Source of the DNA: a bacterium | Lineage (GTDB): Bacteria > Acidobacteriota > Aminicenantia > Aminicenantales > Aminicenantaceae | Assembly (NCBI GenBank): GCA_018335295.1 | Contig: JAGXKI010000003.1 | Coordinates: forward strand, 1-64,000 | Length of the DNA: 64,000 nt | Direction: 5' to 3' | Part shown: positions 16,859-27,300 of the stretch, one piece after another | Layout: every line of letters begins with the position of its first letter | Position numbering within the stretch: the stretch's first letter is position 1 | Program-made: the position numbers and the translations under genes | Notes under the pieces: generated by a model | What the model saw: only the letters and a program-made list of their open reading frames with translations | Told to the model about the DNA's origin: nothing | Databases searched by the model: none

Positions 16859-19537
16859 CTACGGTTGAACCCATTTCAGAGACTTTAAACTTTGCCCTAC
16901 CACCAATGGAATCAAACTCATCCCCAATATCAAACCCCAACCTGCGGCTCCAGGCACCTCCACACTGAGCACCTCAGAGAGGACTGGAAGGTACACAGCC
17001 GATAAAAGCAATCCCACACATAAAGCCAAAGCTCCCCATATGTAAGGGTTCTTTGTGACATCGTTCTGGATCCACCCTAAATTCCCGTTGCGCATGTTCA
17101 GCACATTCCATACCCGGGCAAATCCAAGAATGAGAAAAGACACTGTCACCGCTTCCTCTTTTCCCATATGAAATCCTTGAAGAGACCATACCAATCCTCC
17201 AAGCGCCGCTAAAGCGATCAAAATCCCATGCACCCCCACAGAAACCCAATGCATTTGAGTTAAAATGGGCTCCTTACTCCCTCGAGGGGGGTTTTCCATG
17301 ATATGGGGATCTCCTTCTCCCACTCCCAAAGCCAAAGCAGGAAAAACATCGGTCACCAGGTTGAGAAACAATATCTGGAGGGGAAGAACGGGTAAAGGAA
17401 GATTCACTCCAGAGGCAATACCTACAGTCAGTAAAGCCCCTAAATTGCAAGAGAGAAGATACAGCATAAACTTGCGAATGTTATGAAAAATCACCCGTCC
17501 TTGAGCCACAGCCGAGACGATAGTGGAAAAAGCATCATCCTGGAGGATCATATCCGCAGCCTCCTGGGCCACCTGAGTCCCTCTTCCTCCCATCGCCACT
17601 CCGATATCCGCTTTCTTTAACGCTGGGGCGTCATTTACCCCGTCTCCGGTCATGGCTACCACAGCCTCCTCTTCCTGATGAAGCTGAATCAAATCCAGTT
17701 TCTGTTTGGGGCTGACCCGGGCAAATATAGAGGCTCCCAGAATTCGCTTTCTTTGGCCATTTGTTAAATCTGGAGTGCTTTTGATATCTCTGCTGTGAAT
17801 GACCTCAGCCTTTTCATTTTTGACAATCCCTATTTTCAGGGCGATATTATGGGCCGTGAGCGGATGATCTCCTGTCACCATAATCACTTGAATCCCTGCT
17901 TCCAAACATTTCTCCACTGAATCGCTCACTTTTTGCCTGGGAGGGTCCAAAAATCCTATCAATCCCAGAAGAGTCAAGTTTTCATAGGGATTGGAGTTTA
18001 TATCCGCTGTGTTTTTCCGGGCGAAGGCAAGAACTCGAAGCCCTTCCCTGGTCATTTGTTCATTCCGTCTCTGCCATCTATCGAAATCCTCATGGGAAAA
18101 ATTTCTCTCTCCCTCCTCGGTTAAAACTCTCTGGGACACGTTCAATACAGACTCAGGGGCCCCCTTAACGGCCACGTAATATCCATCATCTCTCTCATTA
18201 TACGTAGCCATCATCTTCACATCCGGATCAAATGACTCCTCCCGGGCTTCTGGCATAGATTGGACCAGTCGGTAGCGCTCATATCCTCCTTTCTCGGCGG
18301 TCCACAATAAAGCAGCTTCCAAAGGTTCTCCTACTGCCTGGATCTCTCCCTGTTTATTCCTTTGTAGGGAAGCATTATTACAGAGTAATCCCACGGTCAT
18401 GATTTCTTCCCAGATTTTATTCCAGAAGCCTGGAGAAGAATTTTTTTCCATAGAGGAAGACGGCTCCGAATCTCCTTCATTTTTCTTGAGAGATATCTCT
18501 CCATTATCCCAGACCACTTGGGTGGCGGTCATTTGATTTTCGGTCAATGTACCCGTTTTATCTGTACAAATAATGTTGGTCGATCCCAAGGTTTCCACCG
18601 AAGAGAGACGGTTGACTAAGGCATTTCTCCGGGCCATTCTCCAAACCCCTCTGGCTAAGGCGATGGTGGCCACAATAGGAAGACCCTCTGGGATAGCGGC
18701 CACTGCGAGAACAATCGAAGTCTCAATCATTAAATAGATTTCTTTCCCGGCCACTATCCCCACCGCCGCCACCAAAGCCGCAATCATCAAAGTCAACCAA
18801 ATGAGCCTCTGTCCTAATTGATTGAGTCTTTTTTCCAGAGGAGTGATTTCCTCTTCCGCCTCTTCAACCAAAGAAGAAATGTGTCCCAGTTCCGTATGCA
18901 TGCCTGTAGCCACCACCACGCCTTCTCCCGAACCTTGACTCACCGCTGTTCCCTTGAAAAGAGTATTATCTCGTTCTCCTAGGGTAACCTTCTCTTTTAC
19001 AGGTTGAGTGTGCTTTTTAACCGGAAAAGATTCCCCGGTTAAGGCAGATTCATCCACTTGGAGTTTGGAAGCTTGAGTAAGCCGTGTATCGGCCGTAACA
19101 ATATCCCCTCCTTCAACTATTAAAATATCTCCAGGAACCACCTGTTGGGCTGAAATTTTTTTCACTCCTCCTTCCCGCCGGACTTTAGCGGTAACCCTTC
19201 CCATGCGTCTCAAAGATTCCATAGAACGGACCGCCCTCAATTCTGTCAAAAAGCCGATCACAATGAAAATCACGATGGCCACACAGATAGCCACTCCTTG
19301 AATCCATTCTCCCAGAAGAAAGGACATTCCCGAAGCCACAAACAGGAGGATAATGATGAGATTCTTGAGCTGATTGACCAGGAGAGTCCAACTACTTTTT
19401 TCCTTAACGGCCCGAAGGCGGTTGGGGCCCTTTTGGTGAAGTCTTTTTTTGGCTTCCGAAAGACTCAATCCTTTTTGGGGGTCCACATCAAATTTCTTTA
19501 AAATATCTCCCTTTGATTGAGTCCAGTATTTGTTCAT
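16859..19537 (-). CDS. Cation-transporting P-type ATPase, calcium-pump (P2) type
   Basis: The 892-residue pump has the full P2-ATPase order. An N-terminal cation-ATPase region is followed by TM1-2, actuator TGES at 167-170, and TM4 with the ion-site PEGLP at 283-287. The phosphorylation motif DKTGT has Asp326, the nucleotide domain contains KGAPE, and MTGDGVNDAPALKKADIGVAMG forms the hinge. Six C-terminal TM helices complete it. PEGLP with the (N)xxxD-type TM6 region (LNLVTDVFPALALG) is usual for Ca2+ pumps, though Mn2+ or Na+ pumps share much of it. It probably exports Ca2+ from the cytoplasm. No regulator is adjacent. Confidence 0.92.
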   Translation of the reverse strand: MNKYWTQSKGDILKKFDVDPQKGLSLSEAKKRLHQKGPNRLRAVKEKSSWTLLVNQLKNLIIILLFVASGMSFLLGEWIQGVAICVAIVIFIVIGFLTELRAVRSMESLRRMGRVTAKVRREGGVKKISAQQVVPGDILIVEGGDIVTADTRLTQASKLQVDESALTGESFPVKKHTQPVKEKVTLGERDNTLFKGTAVSQGSGEGVVVATGMHTELGHISSLVEEAEEEITPLEKRLNQLGQRLIWLTLMIAALVAAVGIVAGKEIYLMIETSIVLAVAAIPEGLPIVATIALARGVWRMARRNALVNRLSSVETLGSTNIICTDKTGTLTENQMTATQVVWDNGEISLKKNEGDSEPSSSMEKNSSPGFWNKIWEEIMTVGLLCNNASLQRNKQGEIQAVGEPLEAALLWTAEKGGYERYRLVQSMPEAREESFDPDVKMMATYNERDDGYYVAVKGAPESVLNVSQRVLTEEGERNFSHEDFDRWQRRNEQMTREGLRVLAFARKNTADINSNPYENLTLLGLIGFLDPPRQKVSDSVEKCLEAGIQVIMVTGDHPLTAHNIALKIGIVKNEKAEVIHSRDIKSTPDLTNGQRKRILGASIFARVSPKQKLDLIQLHQEEEAVVAMTGDGVNDAPALKKADIGVAMGGRGTQVAQEAADMILQDDAFSTIVSAVAQGRVIFHNIRKFMLYLLSCNLGALLTVGIASGVNLPLPVLPLQILFLNLVTDVFPALALGVGEGDPHIMENPPRGSKEPILTQMHWVSVGVHGILIALAALGGLVWSLQGFHMGKEEAVTVSFLILGFARVWNVLNMRNGNLGWIQNDVTKNPYIWGALALCVGLLLSAVYLPVLSEVLSVEVPGAAGWGLILGMSLIPLVVGQSLKSLKWVQP

Positions 19538-19738
19538 GGCGTCGATACCAATCCTTTAAGAAACGAAAGAAGTAGGTGAAAATCGAAATGACACGTTTTT
19601 TTTCAGAATATAGCAATAGCAGGATCCAGTCAAATCATATTTCTCTAACCGATTCCCCTCCAAAGCCTATTGATTCTCTCTGGACCCCTAATTTATTTTA
19701 TTTTATAAATTCTTTAAAATAATGATGAAAAAAATGAA

Positions 19739-21694
19739 ATGAAGTGTACAAACGAGAGCATGTATCAAATCAAGAACATATCCTATTCAATCGGTGATCA
19801 TCCGTTGTTATCTGAAATCACCTGGTCTATCCCTCAAGGAAGGCGAGTGGCTCTCATCGGTCCTAACGGAGCCGGAAAAACCACCCTCTTTCGGATTCTA
19901 TGCGGAGAAATCACAGATTACAGAGGATCCATCATCCAGCCCAAAAATTACCGTATAGGGTATTTGCCTCAAGAAGAAAGAAATATTCAAGGAGATACCA
20001 TTCTCCGCAGTACCTTGGAGGGACGAAAGGAAGTTCTGGATTTGGAAAAGAAATTAACTGAGTTAAACCATTCTCTGAATAACTCTAGGAAAGATCAAAG
20101 TCCTCTATTAGATAAACTCGGTGACCTGGAACGAAAATACGAAGCTTTAGGGGGATACCGATTGGAAGCCCAGGCCAAGGCTATCCTTTCAGGGTTGGGT
20201 TTTTCAGAAAAAGACTTTTCCCGTCCTCTCTCTGAGACCAGCGGAGGATGGAGAATGAGGGTTTATCTGGCTCGACTTCTCCTCAAAGATCCTGATCTCC
20301 TGTTGTTGGATGAGCCCACAAATCACTTAGATCTTCCCGCATTAGAGTGGCTGGAACAGTATTTGTTCCACTACACAGGAAGTGTGGTCTTCATCACCCA
20401 TGACCGTTTCTTTATCGACCGGCTGGCTCATCACATCTATGAATTGAACCAAGGAAGACTCCAACACTACCCCGGAAACTACCACCAGTATGAAAAGAAG
20501 AAACGACAGGAACGGGAACTTCTGGAAAAAAGATGGAAAGAACAGCAGGAAGAGCGGAGAAGACAGGAAAGGTTTATTCAGAAAAACAGAGTGAGATCGG
20601 ACCGGGCCGCTCAAGTACAGAGCCGCATCAAACAGCTGGAAAAAATGAAAGAAGTGATCCTTCCCCCTCCTCCAACCCGTCTTCGTTTTCATATTTCTGT
20701 AGACAGGCCTAGTTATAAGGACGTTTTGAAAATTGAAAACATGTGGTTCCGCTATCAAAAGGATTGGATCTTCCAGGATATCCATTTCCATCTGACCCGA
20801 GGAGAGAAGGTGGCCCTGGTAGGTGTCAACGGAGCTGGAAAAACCACTCTAACTAGACTTATTATGAAGGAACTTCACCCCCAGAGAGGTTCCATTCAGT
20901 TGGGGAACAGGACCGCTATTGGCTCCTACGCTCAGCACCAGACAGCTTCCCTGAATATGGAAAAAACTATTTTTGAAGAAGTGGCCTCCACAACCCCCAC
21001 AAATCACATCCCTAAGATCAGAGAAGTGCTGGGGATTTTCCGATTTCAGGATGAGGAGGTTGATAAAAAAATAAAAGTTCTTTCAGGAGGAGAAAAAGCT
21101 CGGGTGGCTTTAGCCAAGAGGCTCCTTTCACCGGTTAATTTCTTGATCATGGATGAACCCACCAACCACCTCGATATGAATTCAAGGGAAGCTTTGGAAC
21201 ATGCCCTGGCTCAATATGAAGGGACCGCCCTTCTTATTTCCCATGACCGTTATTTTTTGGACAAACTGGTCAATCGGGTGGTGGAAATTAAGAATGGAGC
21301 GCTCAAGGAATACCCGGGGAACTATTCCTATTATCTGGAAAAAAGAAACCAAGAATCCAAAGAATCTCTAGATTCTCCAAAAAAATCACCTCAAGAGAAA
21401 GAAACCCGAAAACAACAAAGACGCCGTGAAGCCGAGGCCAGACAGGCTGTAAGCAAAAGGCGAAACCAACTCAACCAAGAAATCGAAAATATCGAAGCAA
21501 AAATCCACGATTTAGAAAAAGAAAAATCAGAAATCGAAGAAAAAATGTCCCAACCCAAAACCTATAAAGAAGGAGATCTCATCGTCTCCCTCCAGAAAAA
21601 CCATGCCCGGATCCAAACTGAACTGGAAGACCTGTACAAAAAATGGGAAGATGCCAAGTTGGAACTTGAGGAGATATTGAGCCAGCTTCCTTAA
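19739..21694 (+). CDS. ABC-F family ATPase (ribosome-associated, Uup/YdiF-like)
   Basis: The 651-residue cytosolic protein has two ABC domains with no membrane part, the mark of ABC-F translation factors. NBD1 has Walker A GPNGAGKTT (near 39-47), signature TSGGWRMR and LLLLDEPTNHLDL. An arginine-rich linker (KKRQERELLEKRWKEQQEERRRQ) lies between the domains, where ABC-F proteins reach the peptidyl-transferase centre. NBD2 has GVNGAGKTT, LSGGEKARVALAKRLL and LIMDEPTNHLDM. A C-terminal coiled coil of about 95 residues ends the protein, as in Uup. The start could equally be the Met eight codons in (19760), where family similarity begins. Neither has a good ribosome site. The NBD1 signature starts with T rather than the usual L. 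Confidence 0.92.
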   Translation: MKCTNESMYQIKNISYSIGDHPLLSEITWSIPQGRRVALIGPNGAGKTTLFRILCGEITDYRGSIIQPKNYRIGYLPQEERNIQGDTILRSTLEGRKEVLDLEKKLTELNHSLNNSRKDQSPLLDKLGDLERKYEALGGYRLEAQAKAILSGLGFSEKDFSRPLSETSGGWRMRVYLARLLLKDPDLLLLDEPTNHLDLPALEWLEQYLFHYTGSVVFITHDRFFIDRLAHHIYELNQGRLQHYPGNYHQYEKKKRQERELLEKRWKEQQEERRRQERFIQKNRVRSDRAAQVQSRIKQLEKMKEVILPPPPTRLRFHISVDRPSYKDVLKIENMWFRYQKDWIFQDIHFHLTRGEKVALVGVNGAGKTTLTRLIMKELHPQRGSIQLGNRTAIGSYAQHQTASLNMEKTIFEEVASTTPTNHIPKIREVLGIFRFQDEEVDKKIKVLSGGEKARVALAKRLLSPVNFLIMDEPTNHLDMNSREALEHALAQYEGTALLISHDRYFLDKLVNRVVEIKNGALKEYPGNYSYYLEKRNQESKESLDSPKKSPQEKETRKQQRRREAEARQAVSKRRNQLNQEIENIEAKIHDLEKEKSEIEEKMSQPKTYKEGDLIVSLQKNHARIQTELEDLYKKWEDAKLELEEILSQLP

Positions 21695-21701
21695 TTCCTT
21701 C

Positions 21702-21890
21702 TTATGGTCTATCCCTTTGAAAAATAGCCCCGATCACAAACCCGAGAAAAAACATAGCTAACAGAGGAAGAATCCGGGGGACTCTCACTTCCCAGAAAAA
21801 CAACCTCCAACTTCCAATCTCAATGTTCTGGAAGAGGATGATTAAAAACAAAACCATAATAATCAGGATCCCGATAGCTTTAGGCTTCAT
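21702..21890 (-). CDS. LapA-domain small membrane protein
   Basis: This 62-residue protein has two hydrophobic helices (about 5-21 and 38-56) joined by NIEIGSWRLFFWEVRVP, and ends in a positive tail QRDRP. That matches the LapA (DUF1049) family: a first helix, a small beta hairpin with FFWEV..P, then a second helix. The E. coli LapA protein takes part in LPS assembly control; here function is inferred only from family. GGAGAT five bases upstream of the ATG supports the start. It is convergent with the ABC-F gene, 7 bases apart. Confidence 0.75.
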   Translation of the reverse strand: MKPKAIGILIIMVLFLIILFQNIEIGSWRLFFWEVRVPRILPLLAMFFLGFVIGAIFQRDRP

Positions 21891-22107
21891 GGAAAATCTC
21901 CATTAGTTTTTTAAATACCCTATTCCCAAAGTCAAAATTTTAAGATTCCAAGAGACTTCAAGAAATCCGGATCAATGTCAACGCTCCAAATGGAAATCAT
22001 CCGGGCCCCTTATCTAGATATGGCTTGGGTGAGTTTTCGAATAACCGCAGACACATGGGGCCTGGCTGTCCTGAGGAGGTTCCTTTTTTCCATCTCTGGA
22101 GAAACAT

Positions 22108-22629
22108 TTAACTTTTGATTAAATATTTATCCGGTTTTTCATCCATATCAATAAAATTATCAGATTCCTCTATCAATTTCTGAGAACAGGATTTTCCAAA
22201 GGCCATGATTTCAACAAAACATCCCAATGCACTTTTTACATGCTTGATCAAAGGCACGAAATCCCCGTCTCCGCTCACCAGCACTACCACATCCAGTTTA
22301 GAGGCCAACTCAATCATATCCATGGATATTCCGATATCCCAGTCTCCCTTTTTGGCTCCTCCATAGAAGATTTGAAGGTCCTTGGCTTTCACCTCAAATC
22401 CAATACTCCGGAGGGCATCAAAAAAATTAGCCTCCTCTTTCACATCCGCCTTTATCACATAAGCAATCGCTCGGATCAAAGATCTTCCTTTGGCGGCTTG
22501 GTTGAGGATACTTCTGAAATTGACCTTTTTTTTGTAAATATTTCGGGCCGAATAATAAAGATTCTGAACATCCACAAATAATCCTATCCTTTGGCCTTGG
22601 TAAAGATTGACTTTCTTTTTGTTGCTCAT
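22108..22629 (-). CDS. NYN-domain (LabA/DUF88) putative RNase
   Basis: The 173-residue protein is a stand-alone NYN domain of the LabA/DUF88 type, a PIN-like nuclease fold. The first acidic motif is GLFVDVQNLYYSAR near residue 16. The GISMDMIELASKLDVVVLVSGDGDFVPLIKHVK segment carries the remaining acidic cluster (D-x-DF). Family members are predicted or shown to process RNA. It ends in VDMDEKPDKYL-like acidic sequence. It stands alone, with repeat copy 1 upstream of its start (112 bases away). The ribosome site is weak. The gap 21891-22107 shows no gene. Confidence 0.85.
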   Translation of the reverse strand: MSNKKKVNLYQGQRIGLFVDVQNLYYSARNIYKKKVNFRSILNQAAKGRSLIRAIAYVIKADVKEEANFFDALRSIGFEVKAKDLQIFYGGAKKGDWDIGISMDMIELASKLDVVVLVSGDGDFVPLIKHVKSALGCFVEIMAFGKSCSQKLIEESDNFIDMDEKPDKYLIKS

Positions 22630-22740
22630 AAGATAACCTTAATTTTGTATCTAAACAATTTTTCTTCAGAATAGTAGCAAAGGGGGTTAAGCAAGTCAAC
22701 TGGAGAAAGAAAAGTGTAAGCATCTCTTATTCCGTGATAG

Positions 22741-23024
22741 GGGGTGAGGGATGGGGGTCGTCAGCACGCTAATTTCACCCATCGAGAACTCTGGGGAAAA
22801 GCTCCGCTTTCCCCCTTCCGACGGTCGCTCAAGCTCCCTGCCTCCCTTCTCGGGCTTACACCCTGCGACCAAGGGGCCATACCCCCTTGGATCCCCCACT
22901 GATTTGTGAAGATTCCCAAATCAGTCAAATTAGCTCCCATTCGGACTTCGCTCTCCTCTCCTATGGAGAGGAACCGTGCCCGCTCAGTCCTCATAGGGGC
23001 TTCCTCACCCCCATCCCTCACCCC
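22741..23024. repeat. Structured intergenic repeat, copy 1 (284 bases, perfect 18-bp terminal inverted repeats)
   Basis: The ends GGGGTGAGGGATGGGGGT (22741-22758) and its exact complement (23007-23024) form a perfect inverted repeat. The interior holds hairpins at about 22793-22816 (GGGGAAA/TTTCCCC), 22869-22890 (CCAAGGGG/CCCCTTGG) and 22898-22925 (ACTGATTTGTGA with one mismatch), and a CCTCTCC/GGAGAGG hairpin near 22960. Two further copies lie at 53811-54095 (same strand) and 62787-63064 (inverted). No transposase or reliable coding frame is present. It sits between the purM 3' end and the NYN gene 5' end. The gap 22630-23229 otherwise holds nothing I recognise. Confidence 0.85.
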
Positions 23025-23229
23025 TTTCAATAAGTAGAGATATTTATACTTATCACGGTTTTGGAGATGCTTCCAAGAAAAGTCCCGGCAAGGCTTCTTC
23101 AAAAGAAAATCTGCCTCTATTTATGTGCCTGGTTACACTTTTTTATTCCTGCAGGGAAACTTTTCACATCTTTGTTCCATCGAATTTATGTTGGGATCAT
23201 TCCAAAACCCTTTCTGTGGTTTCTCTGGT

Positions 23230-24234
23230 CTAATCTTTAATCTCCACCCTGGTCTTTCCTCTAACCAGCTCGCCGATAATCCAGGCCTTCTCTCCTGATT
23301 TTTCCAACAAGGACAGCACCGGCTCCGCATCCCCCGAAGAGAGGACCAAAATCATACCAATTCCCATGTTAAAGGTACTGAACATTTCTTTTTCATTCGT
23401 GCGCCCCCTCTTTTTTATGGCAGGGAAAACCGAAGGAACAGGCCACGATTTCTTCTTTATCCTAGCAGTCAATCCTTCTGGAATAACTCGGGGGATATTG
23501 CCGTAGAAGCCGCCTCCAGTGATATGGGCAATCGCTTTTAATTGAAATTTTTTTATTATTTGGAGAATAGTCTGAGAATAAATTCGGGTGGGTTTAAGGA
23601 ATTCTTTTCCCCATTCCTTTCGGATCTCTTCCTCAGAGAATAATTTCCGGACTAGAGAAAATCCGTTACTGTGAAGTCCGGATGAGGCTAACCCCACCAC
23701 TAAGTCTCCTTTCTCACACAACTTTCCGTCAATCATATTATCCTGACCGACCATTCCCACACAAAACCCAGCCAGGTCGAATTTCTCTGGGGCATACATC
23801 CCAGGGAGTTCTGCTGTTTCCCCTCCAACCAGAGCACATCCGGCCTGCCGGCATCCCTCAGCCATTCCCTTCATCAAGTCTTGGAGTTTACGTGGATTCA
23901 ACTTCCCGCAAGCAATGTAATCCAGAAAAAAAAGAGGCTCCGCTCCCGCCACCACCACATCATCGGCACACATAGCCACCAGGTCAATCCCAAGCGTATC
24001 ATACTGATTCATCAAATCAGCTAAAAGAAGCTTGGTTCCCACTCCATCAGTGGAAGAAACCAGAACCGGATGGGAAATATCCTGGATTTGGGGTTTAAAA
24101 AAACTGCTGAATCCTCCCAATTCCCCCAGAACTTCAGGACGACTGGTTTTTTCTAAGAGAGGTTTGATCTTTTTTATAAACGAATCCGCCCTTTCAATGT
24201 CCACTCCGGCGTTTTTATAAGAATTACCTGACAT
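23230..24234 (-). CDS. purM: Phosphoribosylformylglycinamidine cyclo-ligase (AIR synthetase)
   Basis: PurM closes the imidazole ring in de novo purine synthesis, turning FGAM to AIR with ATP. The sequence shows YKNAGVDIERAD at the N-terminus, GGFSSFFK, the STDGVGTKLLLA motif, DDVVVAGAEPLFFLDYIACGK, the GGETAELPGMY glycine-rich motif and THITGGGF-like sequence (AHITGGGFYGNIPR). I chose the ATG at 24234, where family similarity starts (334 residues). The frame stays open upstream to a TTG at 24306, giving 358 residues, with no good ribosome site at either. It follows the FAD/Fe-S oxidoreductase gene by under 100 bases. No other pur gene is nearby. Confidence 0.93.
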   Translation of the reverse strand: MSGNSYKNAGVDIERADSFIKKIKPLLEKTSRPEVLGELGGFSSFFKPQIQDISHPVLVSSTDGVGTKLLLADLMNQYDTLGIDLVAMCADDVVVAGAEPLFFLDYIACGKLNPRKLQDLMKGMAEGCRQAGCALVGGETAELPGMYAPEKFDLAGFCVGMVGQDNMIDGKLCEKGDLVVGLASSGLHSNGFSLVRKLFSEEEIRKEWGKEFLKPTRIYSQTILQIIKKFQLKAIAHITGGGFYGNIPRVIPEGLTARIKKKSWPVPSVFPAIKKRGRTNEKEMFSTFNMGIGMILVLSSGDAEPVLSLLEKSGEKAWIIGELVRGKTRVEIKD

Positions 24235-24324
24235 TCGATAAATCTGTTTATAACACTGCCTTTTTCCCAAGTCAACCTTGGAGGGATCAAACCCGGGCTG
24301 GTCCAACCCAGTTTTTTTACGCTT

Positions 24325-27300
24325 CTAACTTCTCCCTCGCAGATAAGCGATCATTTTGGGCACCACCAATGGAATCACCCGGGGAAGCATCTTGGGCATG
24401 AGGTTATCCATCACTTTGGGCATCAACTCCGGCATCTGTTCTTCCATATAATCGGGCATGGAGATTTTCTGGGAGATCCGTTCCAGCATGGCGGGCATCA
24501 CTTTGGGCATCATCTTGGGGAAAAGTTTGGGAAAAAGCACAGGAAATAGGGGCTTCATCAGATAAAAAAGAGCATCACCGGCCCAACCCAATTTCCCTGT
24601 AAACCTCATCATCTTTCCCATCCCCATAGGCATGGCATCTAACAGTTCAGGCCATAGGGTATCCATCAGTTGGGCAAACCCTTCAGGGGTCATCAACTGG
24701 ATCATGGCTTCAAAAGTGGTCCATTGCCTGGAGACTTCGGGGCTGGGGTCTTTGAACTCCTTCCCCAAAGCTTTACAAGCAAAAGTCGCTAAGTCATGGA
24801 TTTCCATGGAAAGTTTTTTCTTATCCCGAGTCACCCGGAATTGAAACTCACAACAGGGACAAAGACCCAAAACTGCATCCGCTTGAATATCCTGCGCTTC
24901 CTTCAGCCGAGAGGCCCCTATCTCTGCGGCCACAGAAGGCTCTTTGAGTAAAGTCAACACACTCCCACAACAGTGTCCTTCTTCTCGGTTGTGAAACATT
25001 TCTTCGTATCTGACTCCAGGAATGGCCTTTATGATCTCCCTGGGCTGTTCATAAACTTTGGAAACCCGCCCGATATGGCAAGCATCATGCCAGGTGACTT
25101 TTTTGGAGATTGGATGGGTGAACTGGAATTCTCCGGACCGGATTTTCTCGGCCACAACTTCGCTGTAATGCTTGGCTTTTATAGGATAAGGAATGCCCAA
25201 CTTTTCGGCCCATTGAGGGTAATAAAGACGCCACATCATATCACAAGCCGGGCAGGAAGTGATAACGGTATCGGCTCCCGTTTCCTTGACCGCCTGGATG
25301 TTTTTTCTCATGATTTCTTCAAAAACATCCCACTTCCCGGCGACCAGCATAGGAGTCCCACAGCAGTTTTCGATATTTCCCAGGTATGTGAAATCCACTC
25401 CAGCCTTATCCAGAAGGGTGACTGAAGCCGCTCCGATATCATTTTCCACATAGGAAGCGGTGCAACCAGCAAAATAGACGTTTTTGCTTTTCACCTGAGG
25501 TCCATGTTTCTCCCAGAGTTCTTGAGGAAACCAACGGGTCCGGTCTTTTCGGTATCCGGCCCAGATATTCCCTTCTGACCGCAGAGCGGCCCCCATCATT
25601 TCAAAGGGAGGAAAAGTCATCTGTTTATCCTCATGCACCAGTTTGCCTCGAAGTTTCATCCAGGAGGGTTCAATGGGCAAAGAAGACGAACAACGCAGGT
25701 TGCAGAATTCACACGTGGTGCATACCAGCATGGTATCCACCATGAATTGATTCCATTCAGTCCTGCCTTCCATGTATTCCCGAAGCCAGTACCATTTTCC
25801 ACGGGGCGATTGACTCTCCCATCCCCTTCCGAAGAACTGGTCGCACTCATCCAAACAGTATCCGCATTGAGAACACGCATAGGCATACCAAGCCACATCC
25901 GGAGGAATTCCCCGGACTGACTTCTTCAACCTTTCTCCCACCTGAGTCACCACATTGTTTCCAAAAGGCCTGACCAAAGGCTCAAACACATTCCCTACTC
26001 CTAAAATATGGCTGATGAGCTTGCCTCCGAAAACTTTATCCGGATTCAAGACTCCCCTGGAGTCCACTTTCTTTTTAAAAAGTTTGAGTTTCTGAGTCCG
26101 GTTTTTTCCTAAAATCTTTTCGATCTTGCTGGAAAAATAAAGTCCCGTGGAATAAGGACGTCCTCCGTATTTCTCAGCAATTTTCATGATGGTCAGGACC
26201 AGTCCGAAAACAAAATTATAGGAAAACTTTCTCTGATCACTGGGAATAAATCCTAGAATCACAGCCTCAGGCTTTCCGTCTCTCCCTTTTTTGATGATCA
26301 CTCCTTCTTTCACCACCGGTTGATTTACCTTATCCTCGATTTCTTCCATGACATCTCCCAATTTAGGGAGAGGGACCACGATCTCTGCCGGAACCAAGGA
26401 AGGACCCAACCGCTTCACCACCATGAATTTAAACCGGTTTTTCCATTCGTGCTCCGCGATTTTTTGGCTGAGAACTTCCCCCTCACACTTCTTTAAAATC
26501 CGGGGAAGCTGGGGCACAATTTTCTGCCGGTCTTTTTTTCTGAAGGCCAGCACCGCCACATAGGCGGCGGGAAGGATCACTTTCTCCTCGGAAGGATGAC
26601 CGTGATGGGTTTGGACAGGAGCTCGATTCTTCATTTCGGCCATCCGAGGATTGATAAACAGCACAGACCAGATAGGAAGCCCCTGATCGATAAAATCCTG
26701 GAAGACCTGACTGAGCTTGTGGGCATCCGGACAGGCCACAGCGGCCACTCCCGTCTCAGAGAGCTTTTGTACCCGGATGGTCAGCTGAGTGATGAATCCG
26801 GTGGTCCCTTCTGCATCGGAGATGAAATCCAGCTCTTCTCCGGAAAAGTCCTTCACTCTTCCATCAGGGAAAACCACCCGAGCGCTTTTGACATTTTCTG
26901 AAAACCATCCGTATTCAAAAGAGCCAATCCCAGCTCCTCCCTGAGCCAGCCACCCTCCAGCCGAAGAAGAGGGGTAGCTAGTGGGATAGAGAGCCACGCT
27001 TAACCCCTGAGGGTTCAGCTTTCGATCCAACTGCTCCCAGGTAATACCCGGTTCCACAGTCACAGTTTCTTTTTCCTTATCTATAGAGATCACATCCTTC
27101 ATTCTGTAGAAATCCACCACAATGCCTTTCCGGGTGGGAATGATTCCTCCGTAACCTGAAGAGCCTTTACCCCGGGGAACCAAAGGAATTCTTCTCTGGG
27201 AAGCCCAGCGACCCAGTTCCTTTAACTCTGTCTCATTCTGAGGCTGGACCACCGCATCGGGAACAGTTTTTCCCACCAAAGGCTTGAAAATCCCCGGGAT

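Noticed and set aside
22731-23034. Target-site duplication flanking repeat copy 1
   Set aside because: Left and right flanks (GTGATAG versus TTTCAATAAG) show no convincing direct repeat, nor do the flanks of copies 2 and 3.
22761-23102. Open frames of 100-120 codons inside repeat copies 1, 2 and 3 (22761-23102, 53814-54176, 63023-63325)
   Set aside because: They lie wholly or partly inside the structured repeat, use different strands and frames in different copies, run into unique flanking DNA, and lack ribosome sites and recognisable domains.
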